64,000 nt of DNA, from NCBI GenBank assembly GCA_964481145.1, contig CAYZTA010000026.1:1-64000 (forward strand), written 5' to 3'. The notes beneath the pieces are model-generated. The model was not told the origin of the DNA. It worked only from the letters and a program-made list of their open reading frames with translations, and did not search any database. The stretch comes from Sandaracinus sp964481145. Lineage in GTDB: Bacteria > Myxococcota_A > Polyangia > Polyangiales > Sandaracinaceae. The position numbers and the translations under genes were made by a program. Shown here piece after piece: positions 7,900 through 16,867 of the stretch. Position 1 is the first letter of the stretch; the number at the start of each line of letters is the position of its first letter.

Positions 7900-8076
7900 T
7901 TGAAGCCTGAAGAGAGCTCGCGCCGGAACGAGCATGGGTCAGCGAAGCGGCGCGTCGCCTTTGTGCTGGTCGTCACGTGGATGAGCGCATGCCAGGGGGC
8001 TCGGACGGAACGGTTCGATGGCGTGTCAAGTGTTCAGACGCACTCGAGGAATGACTCTATTTCACTCCATCGCTGA
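7900..8076 (+). pseudogene. possible lipoprotein N-terminal fragment
   Basis: A 58-codon frame from a TTG start contains a basic stretch (SAKRRVAF), a hydrophobic core (VLVVTW) and a lipobox-like MSAC, followed by only about 27 residues before the stop. It looks like the signal-peptide end of a lipoprotein gene whose body has been lost. 8077-8278 shows no gene. The start codon and expression are uncertain. Confidence 0.25.
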
Positions 8077-8278
8077 AGGATAAAAACAAGACCCACATGT
8101 AGTCTTTCATGATGTCAGTCCACCTCTTGACTGGCCCGATTTACTCAATCACAATTGTCCTTAAATCAGGGTCGGGATTCTGCCTGGCAATCCATATCGA
8201 TCTTCACTGTCTCTATCAGAGTTTTACATCGGTGGTCTTGGCGGCCACGGCCGAGTCATCCTCGAACAGGAGGTCACG

Positions 8279-9922
8279 GTGCCCCTCCTTACGCGCATCG
8301 TTCGTGCCGCCCTCGTGACACTCGCCATTGCTGGATGCGAGGGACGCGTGGATGCGGGTCCAGCTCGGGCCACAGGCTCACGAGCGTGTGGGGAGCCGAC
8401 GACAGTCGATGTGCCACTGCGTCGGATGACGTCTCGTGAGTACCTCGCCGCAGTCGCTGATCTGGTCGGGCAAAGCGCCGCAGACCGGGTCGCCCCGATG
8501 ATCAGCGAGGACTCCTGGGACGAGAACGGATTCGACAATCAGGCGCTTCTGCTCGGCATCGGCGAGGACGCAGCCCAGCGCTACGGGGATGCCGCCGCGC
8601 TCGCCGCGACCGAGATCGTCGCGGAAGCGAACGTGGAGCGCATCGGGTGCAATCCGGATACGGCGGATTGTGTGCGGACATTCGTCAGGACTTGGGGGCG
8701 ACGCGCATGGCGACGAGCGCTCACCTCCGAGGAGACCGATGCCTTCATCGGGCTCGCGAATGAGGTCGCGGGCGGTACGGGTTGGGATGCGATCGGCGTG
8801 ATCGTCGAGGCTGCTCTCCAGTCGCCGAGCTTTCTTTTTCGCGTCGAAGTCGGTGCTCCCGACCCGGAGGACCCAACGCGGATCCGACTGAGTGACGAGG
8901 AGTTCGCGTCTCGGATCTCGTTCTTACTGACCGGCGCGCCGCCGAGCGCGGAGCTGCTCGACGCGGCTGAGCGCGGCGAGCTCGATACCCCCGATGGGAT
9001 CGCCAGAATCGCTCGCGCTCTCCTCGCAGAAGATCCGCGTGCGGACGACGCGCTGCTCGCGTTTGCGCAGCGGTGGTTCCGGACCTCCTTGGTCGGTGAG
9101 CTCGCGCGTGACGTGGAGCTCTATCCCACGTTCGACGGAGTGCTCGCGGGGGCGATGCGTGAGGAGATGGAGCGGCTATTGCTCGATCATCTGCGCGGCC
9201 CGCGCTTACTCGACCTCTATCGATCGAGCTACGGATACGTCAATCCGTCGCTTGCGCGCCTCTATGGTATGGAGCTCGCGGATGAGGATGCCGATGGAGG
9301 TCTGGTGCGCATGGAGTTTCCTCCAGAACTCGAGCGAAGAGGGATCCTCAGCACGGCTGGAGCGCTCGCGCTGAGCTCGACCGCTCGAAGCACATCGCCA
9401 GTGCGGCGCGGCGTGTACGTGCGGCAGGTCGCGCTGTGCAATCCGCCGCCATCGCCCCCATCAGGCGTCGAGGCTGAAGGAGAGCCTCTCGAGGGAGAGT
9501 CTCCGGCCGATGCGATCGAGCGGCACGCGAGCGACCCCGGCTGCCGCAGTTGTCACGAGCAGATCGATCCGATTGGCTTTGGTCTCGATCGATACGATGC
9601 GATCGGTGCGCTCCGCGAGCTGAACGAGGCGGGCGCGCCGGTTCGTCTCGACGGTTACGTCTATGGTGAGGCAGATCCTGACTTCGCAGGCGCCGCAGAG
9701 CTCGGCGAGCTGATCGCGGAGTCGCCCGAAGCACCGAGATGTGTCGTCCGACAACTGGTGCGCTGGTCATTTGCGCAGGAGCCGACACGGTCGAGCGAGT
9801 GGGGCTGTTTGCTCGGTGAGCTCGAGTCCGCCTTTACCGAGAAGAATCACTCCTTCGAAGAGCTCCTGATCACGCTCGTCACCCACCCTGCATATCGCAC
9901 GCGTCCGCGCAGCGAGGAGTAG
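8279..9922 (+). CDS. DUF1592/DUF1588/DUF1585 lipoprotein with one CxxCH
   Basis: The product has 547 residues with a lipobox-like AIAGC (Cys20). The rest follows the order of the planctomycete/myxobacterial multi-DUF family: DUF1587-like (RRMTSREYLAAVADLVG), DUF1595-like (VRTFVRTWGRRAWRRALT), DUF1592-like (LSDEEFASRISFLLTGAPPS), DUF1588-like (RRGVYVRQVALCNPPPSPP) with a CRSCH motif at 422-426 that may bind one c-type haem, and a DUF1585-like tail (CVVRQLVRWSFAQEP). The GTG start at 8279 has AGGAGG six bases upstream. It is followed four bases after its stop by a DUF1552 gene, its usual partner. Role unknown; an envelope location is inferred. Confidence 0.9.
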   Translation: MPLLTRIVRAALVTLAIAGCEGRVDAGPARATGSRACGEPTTVDVPLRRMTSREYLAAVADLVGQSAADRVAPMISEDSWDENGFDNQALLLGIGEDAAQRYGDAAALAATEIVAEANVERIGCNPDTADCVRTFVRTWGRRAWRRALTSEETDAFIGLANEVAGGTGWDAIGVIVEAALQSPSFLFRVEVGAPDPEDPTRIRLSDEEFASRISFLLTGAPPSAELLDAAERGELDTPDGIARIARALLAEDPRADDALLAFAQRWFRTSLVGELARDVELYPTFDGVLAGAMREEMERLLLDHLRGPRLLDLYRSSYGYVNPSLARLYGMELADEDADGGLVRMEFPPELERRGILSTAGALALSSTARSTSPVRRGVYVRQVALCNPPPSPPSGVEAEGEPLEGESPADAIERHASDPGCRSCHEQIDPIGFGLDRYDAIGALRELNEAGAPVRLDGYVYGEADPDFAGAAELGELIAESPEAPRCVVRQLVRWSFAQEPTRSSEWGCLLGELESAFTEKNHSFEELLITLVTHPAYRTRPRSEE

Positions 9923-9926
9923 TCGC

Positions 9927-11342
9927 ATGGGGCAACGCACCGCTTTTACCCGTCGCACCGTTCTTCGGAGTCTCGCCCTCGGGGGGATCGCAGTCGGTCT
10001 ACCCGCTCTCGAATCGTTCACACCTCGGCGCGTCCAGGCCGACGGGGTCCGTCCTGATCGATTGGTGATCTTTCACTTCCCGAACGGCGCGTTCATGAGC
10101 GACTGGACGCCAAGGACAGTCGGGGAAGACTACGAGCTCGGGGAGCAGCTCTCACCGCTTGCCGATCTCCGTCAGCACTTTGCGGTGATCACTGGCCTCT
10201 CGCCAACAGCAGGGTCCGACAACGATGGCAGCTTTGGCACCCCGCACGGGGTTTGGAACGCGACCTTTCTGAGCGGAGCCCCGGCTCGTCCCGGTGGCAG
10301 CTACGTCTCTGCGCCCACGGTCGATCAGCTTGCGGCTTCGTTTCTTGGTGCGACCACGCCGATTCGTAGCACCAATACCTGTCAGCACAGAGCGTCCGGT
10401 TATTCCTCTCACAAGATCTCGTGGGCAGGTCCAGGGACGGCGACGCCGGTCGAGGTCAATCCGATTGAGTTCTTCGATCGTGTGTTTGCGGTCTCGACCC
10501 CAGAAGCGATTGCTGCGTTGCGTGTGCGGCGACGGAGCATCCTGGACTTCGTTCATGCCGATGCGCTGCGGCTTCGAGCGCGGCTCAGCGCTGCGGATCG
10601 TCCGCGCTTGGACGAGCATCTGGACGCAATCCGTGCGCTCGAGATTCGTCTCGATGGATTCAGCTCTGCCACCTGTGAGATTCCGGTCGCACCGACCGAG
10701 TACGACCCTACCGACAAGCTCACTCAGCTCGACTTGCTGACCGACGTGTCGCTCCTCGCGCAGCGATGCGGGAGCACGGCGGTGTCGGTGCTGTCGACCG
10801 GCCAGACTCAGAACCTCGAGTACTATCTGGAAGGACAACCGGACCACGCGCACAATCTCTCGCATCTGATCGCAGTTCGCGCTAGCGAGGAGCCCAATCG
10901 GGAGCTGCGCGATGCCGCGAATGCCCGATGGATGATGGATCTCACCCGCTACAACATCGAGCGATTCGCGCGTGTGCTCCGCACCTTGGTCGAGACGCCG
11001 ACTTCGACAGGCACGCTCTTGGACCGCACCGTCGTCGTCTGTCTGAGCGAGATGGCGCTCGGTGACATTCATAGTGGCCGCAGCTTGCCCCTCCTCATCG
11101 CAGGTGGCGGCCTCCGCGGTGGTAGGCATATTCGCTATCCTTGCAATAACGCGCAGGCATTTTCGGGCGAGGGACTCACCCTCTCTTCCGCTGCGAGGGT
11201 GCGGCGTCTGGGGGTGTGCAGCGAAGAGACCGACGTGAACACGCCGATCTCGAACCTGTGGCTGACTGTGCTTCGCGCGCTCGGTGATCGCCGAGAGTCA
11301 GTCGGAGACTCGACCGGAACGCTCTCCGATCTCTGGATCTGA
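9927..11342 (+). CDS. DUF1552 secreted protein
   Basis: The product has 471 residues. The N terminus has a twin-arginine-like signal (TRRTVLRSLALGG followed by hydrophobic residues and a VQADG cleavage region). The body matches DUF1552: LVIFHFPNGAFMSDWTP, GLSPTAGSDNDG, GTPHGVWNATFLSG, the long helical middle (LRARLSAADRPRLDEHLDAIR) and the C-terminal VVVCLSEMALGDIHSGRSLPLLIAGG. DUF1552 is distantly related to the alkaline-phosphatase-like DUF1501 group and is typically encoded next to DUF1592-type genes, as here. Export folded through Tat would fit a metal- or cofactor-bearing protein. Function is not established. Confidence 0.9.
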   Translation: MGQRTAFTRRTVLRSLALGGIAVGLPALESFTPRRVQADGVRPDRLVIFHFPNGAFMSDWTPRTVGEDYELGEQLSPLADLRQHFAVITGLSPTAGSDNDGSFGTPHGVWNATFLSGAPARPGGSYVSAPTVDQLAASFLGATTPIRSTNTCQHRASGYSSHKISWAGPGTATPVEVNPIEFFDRVFAVSTPEAIAALRVRRRSILDFVHADALRLRARLSAADRPRLDEHLDAIRALEIRLDGFSSATCEIPVAPTEYDPTDKLTQLDLLTDVSLLAQRCGSTAVSVLSTGQTQNLEYYLEGQPDHAHNLSHLIAVRASEEPNRELRDAANARWMMDLTRYNIERFARVLRTLVETPTSTGTLLDRTVVVCLSEMALGDIHSGRSLPLLIAGGGLRGGRHIRYPCNNAQAFSGEGLTLSSAARVRRLGVCSEETDVNTPISNLWLTVLRALGDRRESVGDSTGTLSDLWI

Positions 11343-11609
11343 TCTCAGATCACGGGCGGAGAATACCAGGTCATCCCGCGCCGAAGCAGGCGGCCTCATC
11401 CCTCCTGAAGATTCATGAGCGAAGCTTCGCCCTTCCTCAGGCCCTCTCACACTCCGCGCGGCGGCTTCTTCGCATCTTCGATGGCGGCAGGTGGCGCGCT
11501 CGTTTGGTGCGTCGCGCCTCGCTCCTGCTCGAGGGCGCATGCGGAGGGTCCGCTGGCTCGGGCTGGCAAGAACGGTGCAGTCGTTCACGCACAGACGACG
11601 AGGTGACCT

Positions 11610-11918
11610 ATGGGAGAGATGAAAAAGAAGAACGTCGGGGCGTTGTTGCGCAGGGGATCGCGTGGCGACGAAGTGCGCGAGTTGCAGGGAAAGCTGGGAC
11701 GTCTCGGCTTCGACCTCAGGGCGGACGGTATCTTCGGCGAAGATACCGAGAAGACCATCATCGAGCTCCAGACGATGTTTGGCTACACCGTCGATGGGAT
11801 CGCGGGCGATGGCACCAAGAGTTTGATCGACGCGCAGATTGGCTACGGATGGAACGCGAAGTCGCCTGATGCCGCGCAGCGCGCGCTCGAATCGCAGGGC
11901 AAAGGCGCTCGGAAGTAA
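11610..11918 (+). CDS. small peptidoglycan-binding-like (PG_binding_1) protein
   Basis: The product has 102 residues. Residues 10-72 form a complete PG_binding_1 domain: LLRRGSRGDEVRELQGKLGRLGF, RADGIFGEDTEKTIIELQTMFGYTVDGIAGDGTKSLI, the repeated three-helix pattern. There is no signal peptide and no catalytic partner domain, so it may act in the cytoplasm or be released by another route; stand-alone proteins of this type also occur in phage-like and contractile systems. The GGGAGA upstream of the ATG is a plausible ribosome binding site. No related neighbour helps narrow the role. Confidence 0.75.
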   Translation: MGEMKKKNVGALLRRGSRGDEVRELQGKLGRLGFDLRADGIFGEDTEKTIIELQTMFGYTVDGIAGDGTKSLIDAQIGYGWNAKSPDAAQRALESQGKGARK

Positions 11919-12000
11919 CTGGGTGGCGCTTGTGAGTGCGCTCACGTGAGCGCGTGGGGAAATGTCCCTCCTGGCGTAGGTGGCAGCCCCTAAGCTCACC

Positions 12001-12726
12001 ATGACACGATGGTTCCTGCATTCCTCGATCGCGCTTGCGTTGGCGATGAGCGCGGTGCTCTCGCCACCGCGACCGGTGAAGGCTCAAGACGGCGCGATGT
12101 TGCAGCGCGAAGACGACGATGAAGAGCGCCTGCGAAGGTGGATGGCGGTGCGCGCTTCTCGTTCGCCGGATATGGGTTGGCTCGGAGGAGTGGCGATTGG
12201 TGTCGGAGCGTTGGCGCTCGGTGCGGGGATCGCGATTCCGATCACCACCGAACAACGGGAGGCGACACCAGGTGCCGCGGCGATGATCGCTCTGGGTGGC
12301 TGGAGTCTCGGATTGGGAATCTTCACCCTGCTCAATCCGAATCTTGAACGAGAAGACTATCTTAGAATTCCCGACCGTCGTCTGACAGAGCGGGAGATCG
12401 GTCGTCTCGAGGGCTTGCTTCGCCACGAGGCAGAAATCGCGGGTGCGGGCCGCCAGTTTCAAATGTGGGCAGGGTTGGGCCTGCTTGTGGGAGGGCTTGG
12501 TGCGATACCGCTCGTGGCACTGCAGCCTCCTCCGGACGAGCAGCTCGCGCTGAGTTGGACGATTGCAGGTGGTTCGGCGTTGCTGGGTCTCGTCCTTTTC
12601 GTGGTGTCCCTTTTCCCCTCTGGCGCAGAGGCGGATTGGCAGGATTACCGCCGGAACCTGATGCCACGAGAGACACCGAGGGTATCGGTCATTCCAACGG
12701 GCAACGGCTTCGCAGTGGTGTTCTGA
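12001..12726 (+). CDS. polytopic membrane protein, first gene of sigma module A
   Basis: The product has 241 residues. Its signal-like N terminus (residues 8-29, ending VKAQ) precedes a charged DDDEERLRR segment and two pairs of hydrophobic helices (about 60-80, 91-111, 156-174, 184-204) rich in Gly and Ala. I do not recognise the family. Its stop overlaps the start of the next gene by one base (TGATG at 12724-12728), so it is translated together with the outer-membrane-type protein, sigma factor and anti-sigma-type gene downstream. A GTG at 11980 is a weaker alternative start. Confidence 0.7.
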   Translation: MTRWFLHSSIALALAMSAVLSPPRPVKAQDGAMLQREDDDEERLRRWMAVRASRSPDMGWLGGVAIGVGALALGAGIAIPITTEQREATPGAAAMIALGGWSLGLGIFTLLNPNLEREDYLRIPDRRLTEREIGRLEGLLRHEAEIAGAGRQFQMWAGLGLLVGGLGAIPLVALQPPPDEQLALSWTIAGGSALLGLVLFVVSLFPSGAEADWQDYRRNLMPRETPRVSVIPTGNGFAVVF

Positions 12727-13640
12727 TGCGCAGCCAACTTTCAATCACGGTCTTCGTTGGGATCGTGTTGCCATCGATCGTCCACGCGCAGCACGTGCAA
12801 GTGTGTTTGCCAGAGCAAGCGACGAGCGAAATGAGCGATGCGCTCACGGTCGAGCTTCGAGCGCATGGATGCGAAGTGAGTTTTGGATGTGCGCTCGATG
12901 ATTCGAGTGCCGCATGGCACATCTCGTTCGAAGCGGAAGATGCCCTTGCAGACGTTTGGGTACGCGCGATCTCGGCGAGCGGTGAGGAGCGCAGGGCGCG
13001 TATCGGTGGTCCGCTGGATACGTTGGATGCACGCGCGATGGCGCTCACGGCTGCATCGTTGCTCGAAGAGGAGCCCGTGCTTTCCGAGCCTCCACACGAG
13101 CCTGAGCCTCCACATGAGCAGTCGAACCTTGTGCAACCGGCGCTCTCGGATGTCTCGCCTGAAATCGAAGAAGTCGAGATCGTCGAATCCACTCGGACAC
13201 TTGCACTTGTTCATATGTTCGAGCTCAGCGCGCTGACCGGGGTAATTGCGGATCAACAAGGGATCGTGGGCGGGCGCTTCGGGTATGCACTTCATCTTGC
13301 GCCATGGTTGCGATTCAGAATGCCAATCATGCTCTCCGTAGCTCCTGACCAAGGCGCGCATTTGCTCATGGGGGCTGGATTCGATTTCGTGATTGGCCTT
13401 CAACGTGGCGAAAGTTGGCTCGAACTAGGCCTTGCCGTGAACTATGGAACACGTCCCATAGGCGATATGATGACGGTTCCCCAAGGGATCGGTCCCAGTG
13501 TCCATGTGGGTTTGTTCTATGCCATCAGCGACTCGTGGCGTGTCTTCGTTCGAGGCGAAGGGACAGTGCTATTCGACCTGGATACGGGAGACCCTCAATA
13601 TGGCTTTTATCTCTCTTCGGGATTCGCGGTGATCTTGTGA
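12726..13640 (+). CDS. outer-membrane-type protein of sigma module A
   Basis: The product has 304 residues. A signal peptide ends near residue 22 (SIVHA). Residues 23-120 form a small alpha/beta periplasmic domain (VQVCLPEQATSEMSDALTV; a low-complexity helix ending ALTAASLLEEE). A Pro/Glu linker (EPEPPHEQ) leads to a beta-rich C-terminal half with alternating strands and a terminal aromatic strand (YGFYLSSGFAVIL), typical of a small outer membrane barrel. The same architecture is seen at 33167-34174. Its 3' end overlaps the sigma gene (GTGA at 13637-13640). Possible sensor for the envelope signal; this is inference from context. Confidence 0.7.
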   Translation: MRSQLSITVFVGIVLPSIVHAQHVQVCLPEQATSEMSDALTVELRAHGCEVSFGCALDDSSAAWHISFEAEDALADVWVRAISASGEERRARIGGPLDTLDARAMALTAASLLEEEPVLSEPPHEPEPPHEQSNLVQPALSDVSPEIEEVEIVESTRTLALVHMFELSALTGVIADQQGIVGGRFGYALHLAPWLRFRMPIMLSVAPDQGAHLLMGAGFDFVIGLQRGESWLELGLAVNYGTRPIGDMMTVPQGIGPSVHVGLFYAISDSWRVFVRGEGTVLFDLDTGDPQYGFYLSSGFAVIL

Positions 13641-14200
13641 GCGTTCGATCGGCGGAGCCGCTCGATGTGTCGGCGCTCGATCCACGAGTTGATTCGATCG
13701 ATCACATCCTTCGCGCGCTCGCGCCTCATGTGCGGCAGTGGATTCATCGTCAACTTGGGCCAAGCGCGGACCTCGATGATGCGATGCAAGAGGCGCTCAT
13801 CCAAATCGCAGATGCGCTCGGTGACTTCGAAGGACGTTCGAAGCTCACGACGTATGCGCGCCGCATCGCGATCCGCGCGGCGCTTCGGCATCGAAAGCGC
13901 AATCCGGTGCCGCGCGCGACCGAGCTCGTGGCGCTGACCGATGAGCGAGATCCTGAAGGGATCGTCTCGCAGCGCGAGAGCCTTCGTCGCTTTTACGCGG
14001 CGCTCGATCAGCTGAGCCCCAAGCTTCGCGCCACGTATGTTCTGTGTGATGTGGAACGCGTGCCGCATTTGGAAGTGGCGCGTATCACCGAAACCAATCT
14101 CGAAGCCGTGCGCGCGCGTGTGAAACGTGCGCGGACGCAGCTTCACGAAATTTTGCGCCACGATCCGTACCTTGCGGCGCTCTTTCAGGGGGAGAACTGA
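13637..14200 (+). CDS. ECF-type sigma-70 factor of module A
   Basis: The product has 187 residues. Region 2 is at about residues 20-85 (LGPSADLDDAMQEALIQIADAL, then a basic LTTYARRIAIRAALRHRKR for -10 recognition). Region 4 is at about 125-175 (LSPKLRATYVLCDVERVPHL, EVARITETNLEAVRARVKRART, a helix-turn-helix). Length and two-domain layout are those of an ECF (group 4) sigma factor. The GTG start at 13637 is coupled to the preceding stop, and its own stop overlaps the anti-sigma start (TGATG). It probably directs transcription of this operon and an envelope regulon. Confidence 0.85.
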   Translation: MSVRSAEPLDVSALDPRVDSIDHILRALAPHVRQWIHRQLGPSADLDDAMQEALIQIADALGDFEGRSKLTTYARRIAIRAALRHRKRNPVPRATELVALTDERDPEGIVSQRESLRRFYAALDQLSPKLRATYVLCDVERVPHLEVARITETNLEAVRARVKRARTQLHEILRHDPYLAALFQGEN

Positions 14201-15363
14201 TGCGTCCCGTCGAACGAGATCCCCTTTCTCTTTTCGCGGATGCGGCGGGCTCGATGCCGACGCCCGAGCTCTCGAGCGCCGAGCTCGATCGTTGGGTGCA
14301 CGTCGCAGTGGTCGCGTCTCGCGGACGGCGCGCCAAGCGCGCTCGAACGTTTGCGTTGGTCGCGATCGCCGCGTCGGTGAGTTTGATCCTCGGGGTGGGC
14401 GGGGCGATGTTCGCGTCACGTGACAGCGAGCCCGTCATGGCTTCGCAAGATGCGCCAAGGCCGAATGAGCTGGAGTTCCCGACGGGGGATCGCATTGTCC
14501 GTCTCGGTGAAGGCAATCTCGTGGTCGAGCATGCGACCGAGGGAATGCGTCGCTTCAGCGTGAGCAGCGGTCATGCGCTCTTCGATGTGGCGCCTCTTCG
14601 TGAAGGCGAGTCGTTCGAGGTGAGCACGCCGCACTTGCGAATCGCGGTGGTCGGAACGGTGTTCGCCGTGGAGGTCGATCCGGAGCGTACGAAGGTTCAA
14701 GTCTTCGATGGTGTCGTGCGAGTGACGGTGTCGGGAAGGGCGCCGATCGAGCTTGGACGGGGTGAGAGTTTCGAGAGTCTGAGCATGGGCCGGCTCGAGT
14801 GGCAGTCGCCGCTTTATTTCGAGGGATGGGATGCGGCGAGGCGGCATGAGGCGGGACGGTTGTTGGCGTCGGCGTCGGCGTCCGCGTCACCGCGTCATCC
14901 CACGCTGGACGAGGCTCGCGGGTGGCTCACCGAAGGCGAATTCACACGTGCCCGCGTTGCGGCTGAATCTGCGTGCGCGAGGCTCCCAAGAGACGCGAAC
15001 TGGAGACTGCTGCTTGCCGATAGTTTGAGAGCCGAACGCCGGCTCGAAGAGAGCGTGCGCGCTTACGAGCATGCGGTGACGCTCTTGCCGCCCAGTCGCG
15101 CGACGAGCGCGGGATATGCGGCGGCGCATATTCGTCTCCAGGATCTCGACGATGCCGAAGGAGCCATCGCCGCGCTCGAGAACTCGGGCGCACCTCGATC
15201 CGGTTCACCGATCGAAGAGCGCGCGAACGCGCTGCTCATCCGCGCTCATCTCGCGGCTGGAAACCGTGACGAGGCCATGAGGCAAGCCCATCGCTACCTC
15301 GCACGATATCCAAGCGGCGCTTCATGGGATTGGGTCGAGCGACTCGTTCGCGAGTATCCATAG
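14200..15363 (+). CDS. FecR-domain membrane protein with TPR tail, likely anti-sigma
   Basis: The product has 387 residues. A short cytoplasmic N terminus (about 1-48) with basic RGRRAKRAR is followed by one membrane helix (50-71). A periplasmic FecR-like domain follows (about 95-195: GDRIVRLGEGNLVVEH, FEVSTPHLRIAVVGTVFAVEVDP, VQVFDGVVRVTVSG). Residues 235-385 form a TPR-like helical array ending RYLARYPSG. FecR proteins are transmembrane regulators of ECF sigma factors; position directly after and overlapping the sigma gene supports that role. The cytoplasmic part is shorter than a zinc-finger anti-sigma domain and lacks its Cys/His motif. Confidence 0.8.
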   Translation: MRPVERDPLSLFADAAGSMPTPELSSAELDRWVHVAVVASRGRRAKRARTFALVAIAASVSLILGVGGAMFASRDSEPVMASQDAPRPNELEFPTGDRIVRLGEGNLVVEHATEGMRRFSVSSGHALFDVAPLREGESFEVSTPHLRIAVVGTVFAVEVDPERTKVQVFDGVVRVTVSGRAPIELGRGESFESLSMGRLEWQSPLYFEGWDAARRHEAGRLLASASASASPRHPTLDEARGWLTEGEFTRARVAAESACARLPRDANWRLLLADSLRAERRLEESVRAYEHAVTLLPPSRATSAGYAAAHIRLQDLDDAEGAIAALENSGAPRSGSPIEERANALLIRAHLAAGNRDEAMRQAHRYLARYPSGASWDWVERLVREYP

Positions 15364-15407
15364 GTGCGTCCGTTGCCGTCGGTGGTTCCAGCCTCGGTGA
15401 CCGTTTC

Positions 15408-15560
15408 ACCAATTCGGAAGTCCTTCGCGCCGGCCGCGCCCAGTCGACGTTCGGACTATGCGCCCTGTGCTGCAATTTCTACGGCGGAGACGAGTTCTGC
15501 CGCACAGTCACGCCGTCCTTCCCACTGTGCAACGTGATGACTGGCGAGTGCTTTCGCTGA
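15408..15560 (+). other. Cys-rich peptide frame, possible gene fragment
   Basis: Downstream of the FecR/TPR gene the plus strand reads a short Cys-rich end (FGLCALCCNFYGGDEFCRTV, then PLCNVMTGECFR) before a stop at 15560. The Cys spacing looks like the tail of a secreted disulfide-rich protein, but the upstream part is shadow sequence of the preceding gene and no start is evident. It may be a 3' remnant of a lost gene. Confidence 0.25.
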
Positions 15561-15577
15561 AGGGTGAGCGGCCGGGC

Positions 15578-15889
15578 TCAGATGCGATCCCTCTTCTCAC
15601 GAACTCTGAGTTTCAAACGTTCGATCCATTCGCCCTCATATTTCTCAAGACATGAATCGATAGGCCAACCGGGAGCGCTCTCAATCAAATGAAGGAGTGT
15701 CCAGGCCAACCCATAGCAATCGTCTTGACCGAACAATCCGCACAATCTTTCGGCCTCTTCTGCGGCAATCGGCGGACGGATCGCATCGAACGCTCGCTCA
15801 TACCGTTCAAGCTGCCCTTCTTCTGCCATGTCTTCAGACGGCAACGCTCCTAACGCGATCAGCTTCTCGACTTCTTCTCGGATCATCAC
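15578..15889 (-). CDS. small acidic protein, possible immunity-type
   Basis: The product has 103 residues, acidic and soluble, with no signal peptide. Residues 45-95 contain an ordered helical segment (AERLCGLFGQDDCYGLAWTLLHLIESAPGWP, then EWIERLKLRVR). A pattern of YGLAWTLLHLIE-AP followed by a W-rich end is seen in small immunity-like proteins next to polymorphic toxins, but no toxin gene is evident here. AGGAG lies about ten bases upstream of the double ATG at 15886/15889. The assignment is a guess from motif shape; coding status is well supported. Confidence 0.5.
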   Translation of the reverse strand: MMIREEVEKLIALGALPSEDMAEEGQLERYERAFDAIRPPIAAEEAERLCGLFGQDDCYGLAWTLLHLIESAPGWPIDSCLEKYEGEWIERLKLRVREKRDRI

Positions 15890-15908
15890 GAGCTGCTCCT
15901 AATCTTCA

Positions 15909-16337
15909 TCAAGACTCGATACCTGCCGCTCGACTGGTCAGCGCATCCACCATAGGGGCAGCCAAAGAAACGCCATCATCCCCGCAATGGCCGCACCCAG
16001 GACGCACCGGCGATTCCGCTGTCGCCGTCGGAGAGGCTCGACCTTCGGGTTCGTCTGTCGCAAACGTTCGCTCAGATTCATGTGCGGACGAGCCATTCGC
16101 CTGCCGTCCGAGCCACACTTCGAGCGGCTCCGACTCGGCCTCGATGCGTCGAATCACGTCTTCTGCAGATGACTCCTGCAATACGCGCGAACACAACCCA
16201 ATCACGGCCATCCCTCGTAGAGTGTCCGGTGGATCTTCGTGAAGACCTGTGGTGGATTGAGGTTGAATGAGATAGCGAGCACCAAGCTCGAAGGTGAAAC
16301 CATCGTGTGATTCGATTCCGATGACATCAGCGAGCAC
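15909..16337 (-). CDS. hypothetical protein, probably truncated
   Basis: The frame has 142 codons. Residues 1-80 (DGFTFELGARYLIQPQST, MAVIGLCSRVLQESSAEDVIRRIE) have normal composition and look coding; the last 50 residues are Pro/Ser/Gly-rich. Just upstream the neighbouring minus-strand frame at 16340-16549 also looks partly coding, so the original gene may have been longer and broken by a frameshift. Direction and spacing would place it upstream of the small acidic protein at 15578-15889 in one transcript. Family unknown. 16338-16601 holds nothing else I can support. Confidence 0.35.
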   Translation of the reverse strand: MLADVIGIESHDGFTFELGARYLIQPQSTTGLHEDPPDTLRGMAVIGLCSRVLQESSAEDVIRRIEAESEPLEVWLGRQANGSSAHESERTFATDEPEGRASPTATAESPVRPGCGHCGDDGVSLAAPMVDALTSRAAGIES

Positions 16338-16601
16338 CGCTCGGTGATCGAAGTCGCTTCAGCCGACACACGTACATGCTGCCGCGTTCGATGGAACCCA
16401 CGCCGCTGCAACGAATACTGCGAACCATAACAAAGCCCGGAGTGAACACACACGAAACGTACGCGTGAGACCCTCCACATCAACGCCCAGATGCGCTCGT
16501 TGTTTGCCGAGCCACCATCAGCACGTACCACGTCCTTGGTATACGCCATCTTCGAGCCCCGATTCCCTTGGAGGCCTAAAACTCAGGAAAAACCGCGACC
16601 G

Positions 16602-16867
16602 GCGTGAGCCAACGCACGTTTGACACACAGATTTGCGGGTGCCGCTCCAATCATCTTCGGAGGAGAGAAACGACGATGAGAATGATGAAGTATGGGATCG
16701 GCCTCGCTTGGGTGCTGCTGCTGGGATGCGATCAACAAGCGTCGATTGGTGAGCGGGGCGATGCCGCAGCGATGACGCACGGCTCGGATGGCAGCGTCGC
16801 CGGCTGCAATCTTCCGACGTGCGGAAACTATGTATTCCCTCCAAGCCCGCGCCTCGTCCGCGTGGTG
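16602..16867 (+). repeat. 266-bp 5' block shared by tandem lipoprotein genes, copy 1
   Basis: The block covers 74 bases upstream of the start codon (including the GGAGGAG ribosome binding site) and the first 64 codons. It is identical to 17771-18036 except for one T/C change (16831 versus 18000). Identity stops abruptly at both borders, after which the two genes share only diverged homology. Confidence 0.9.
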
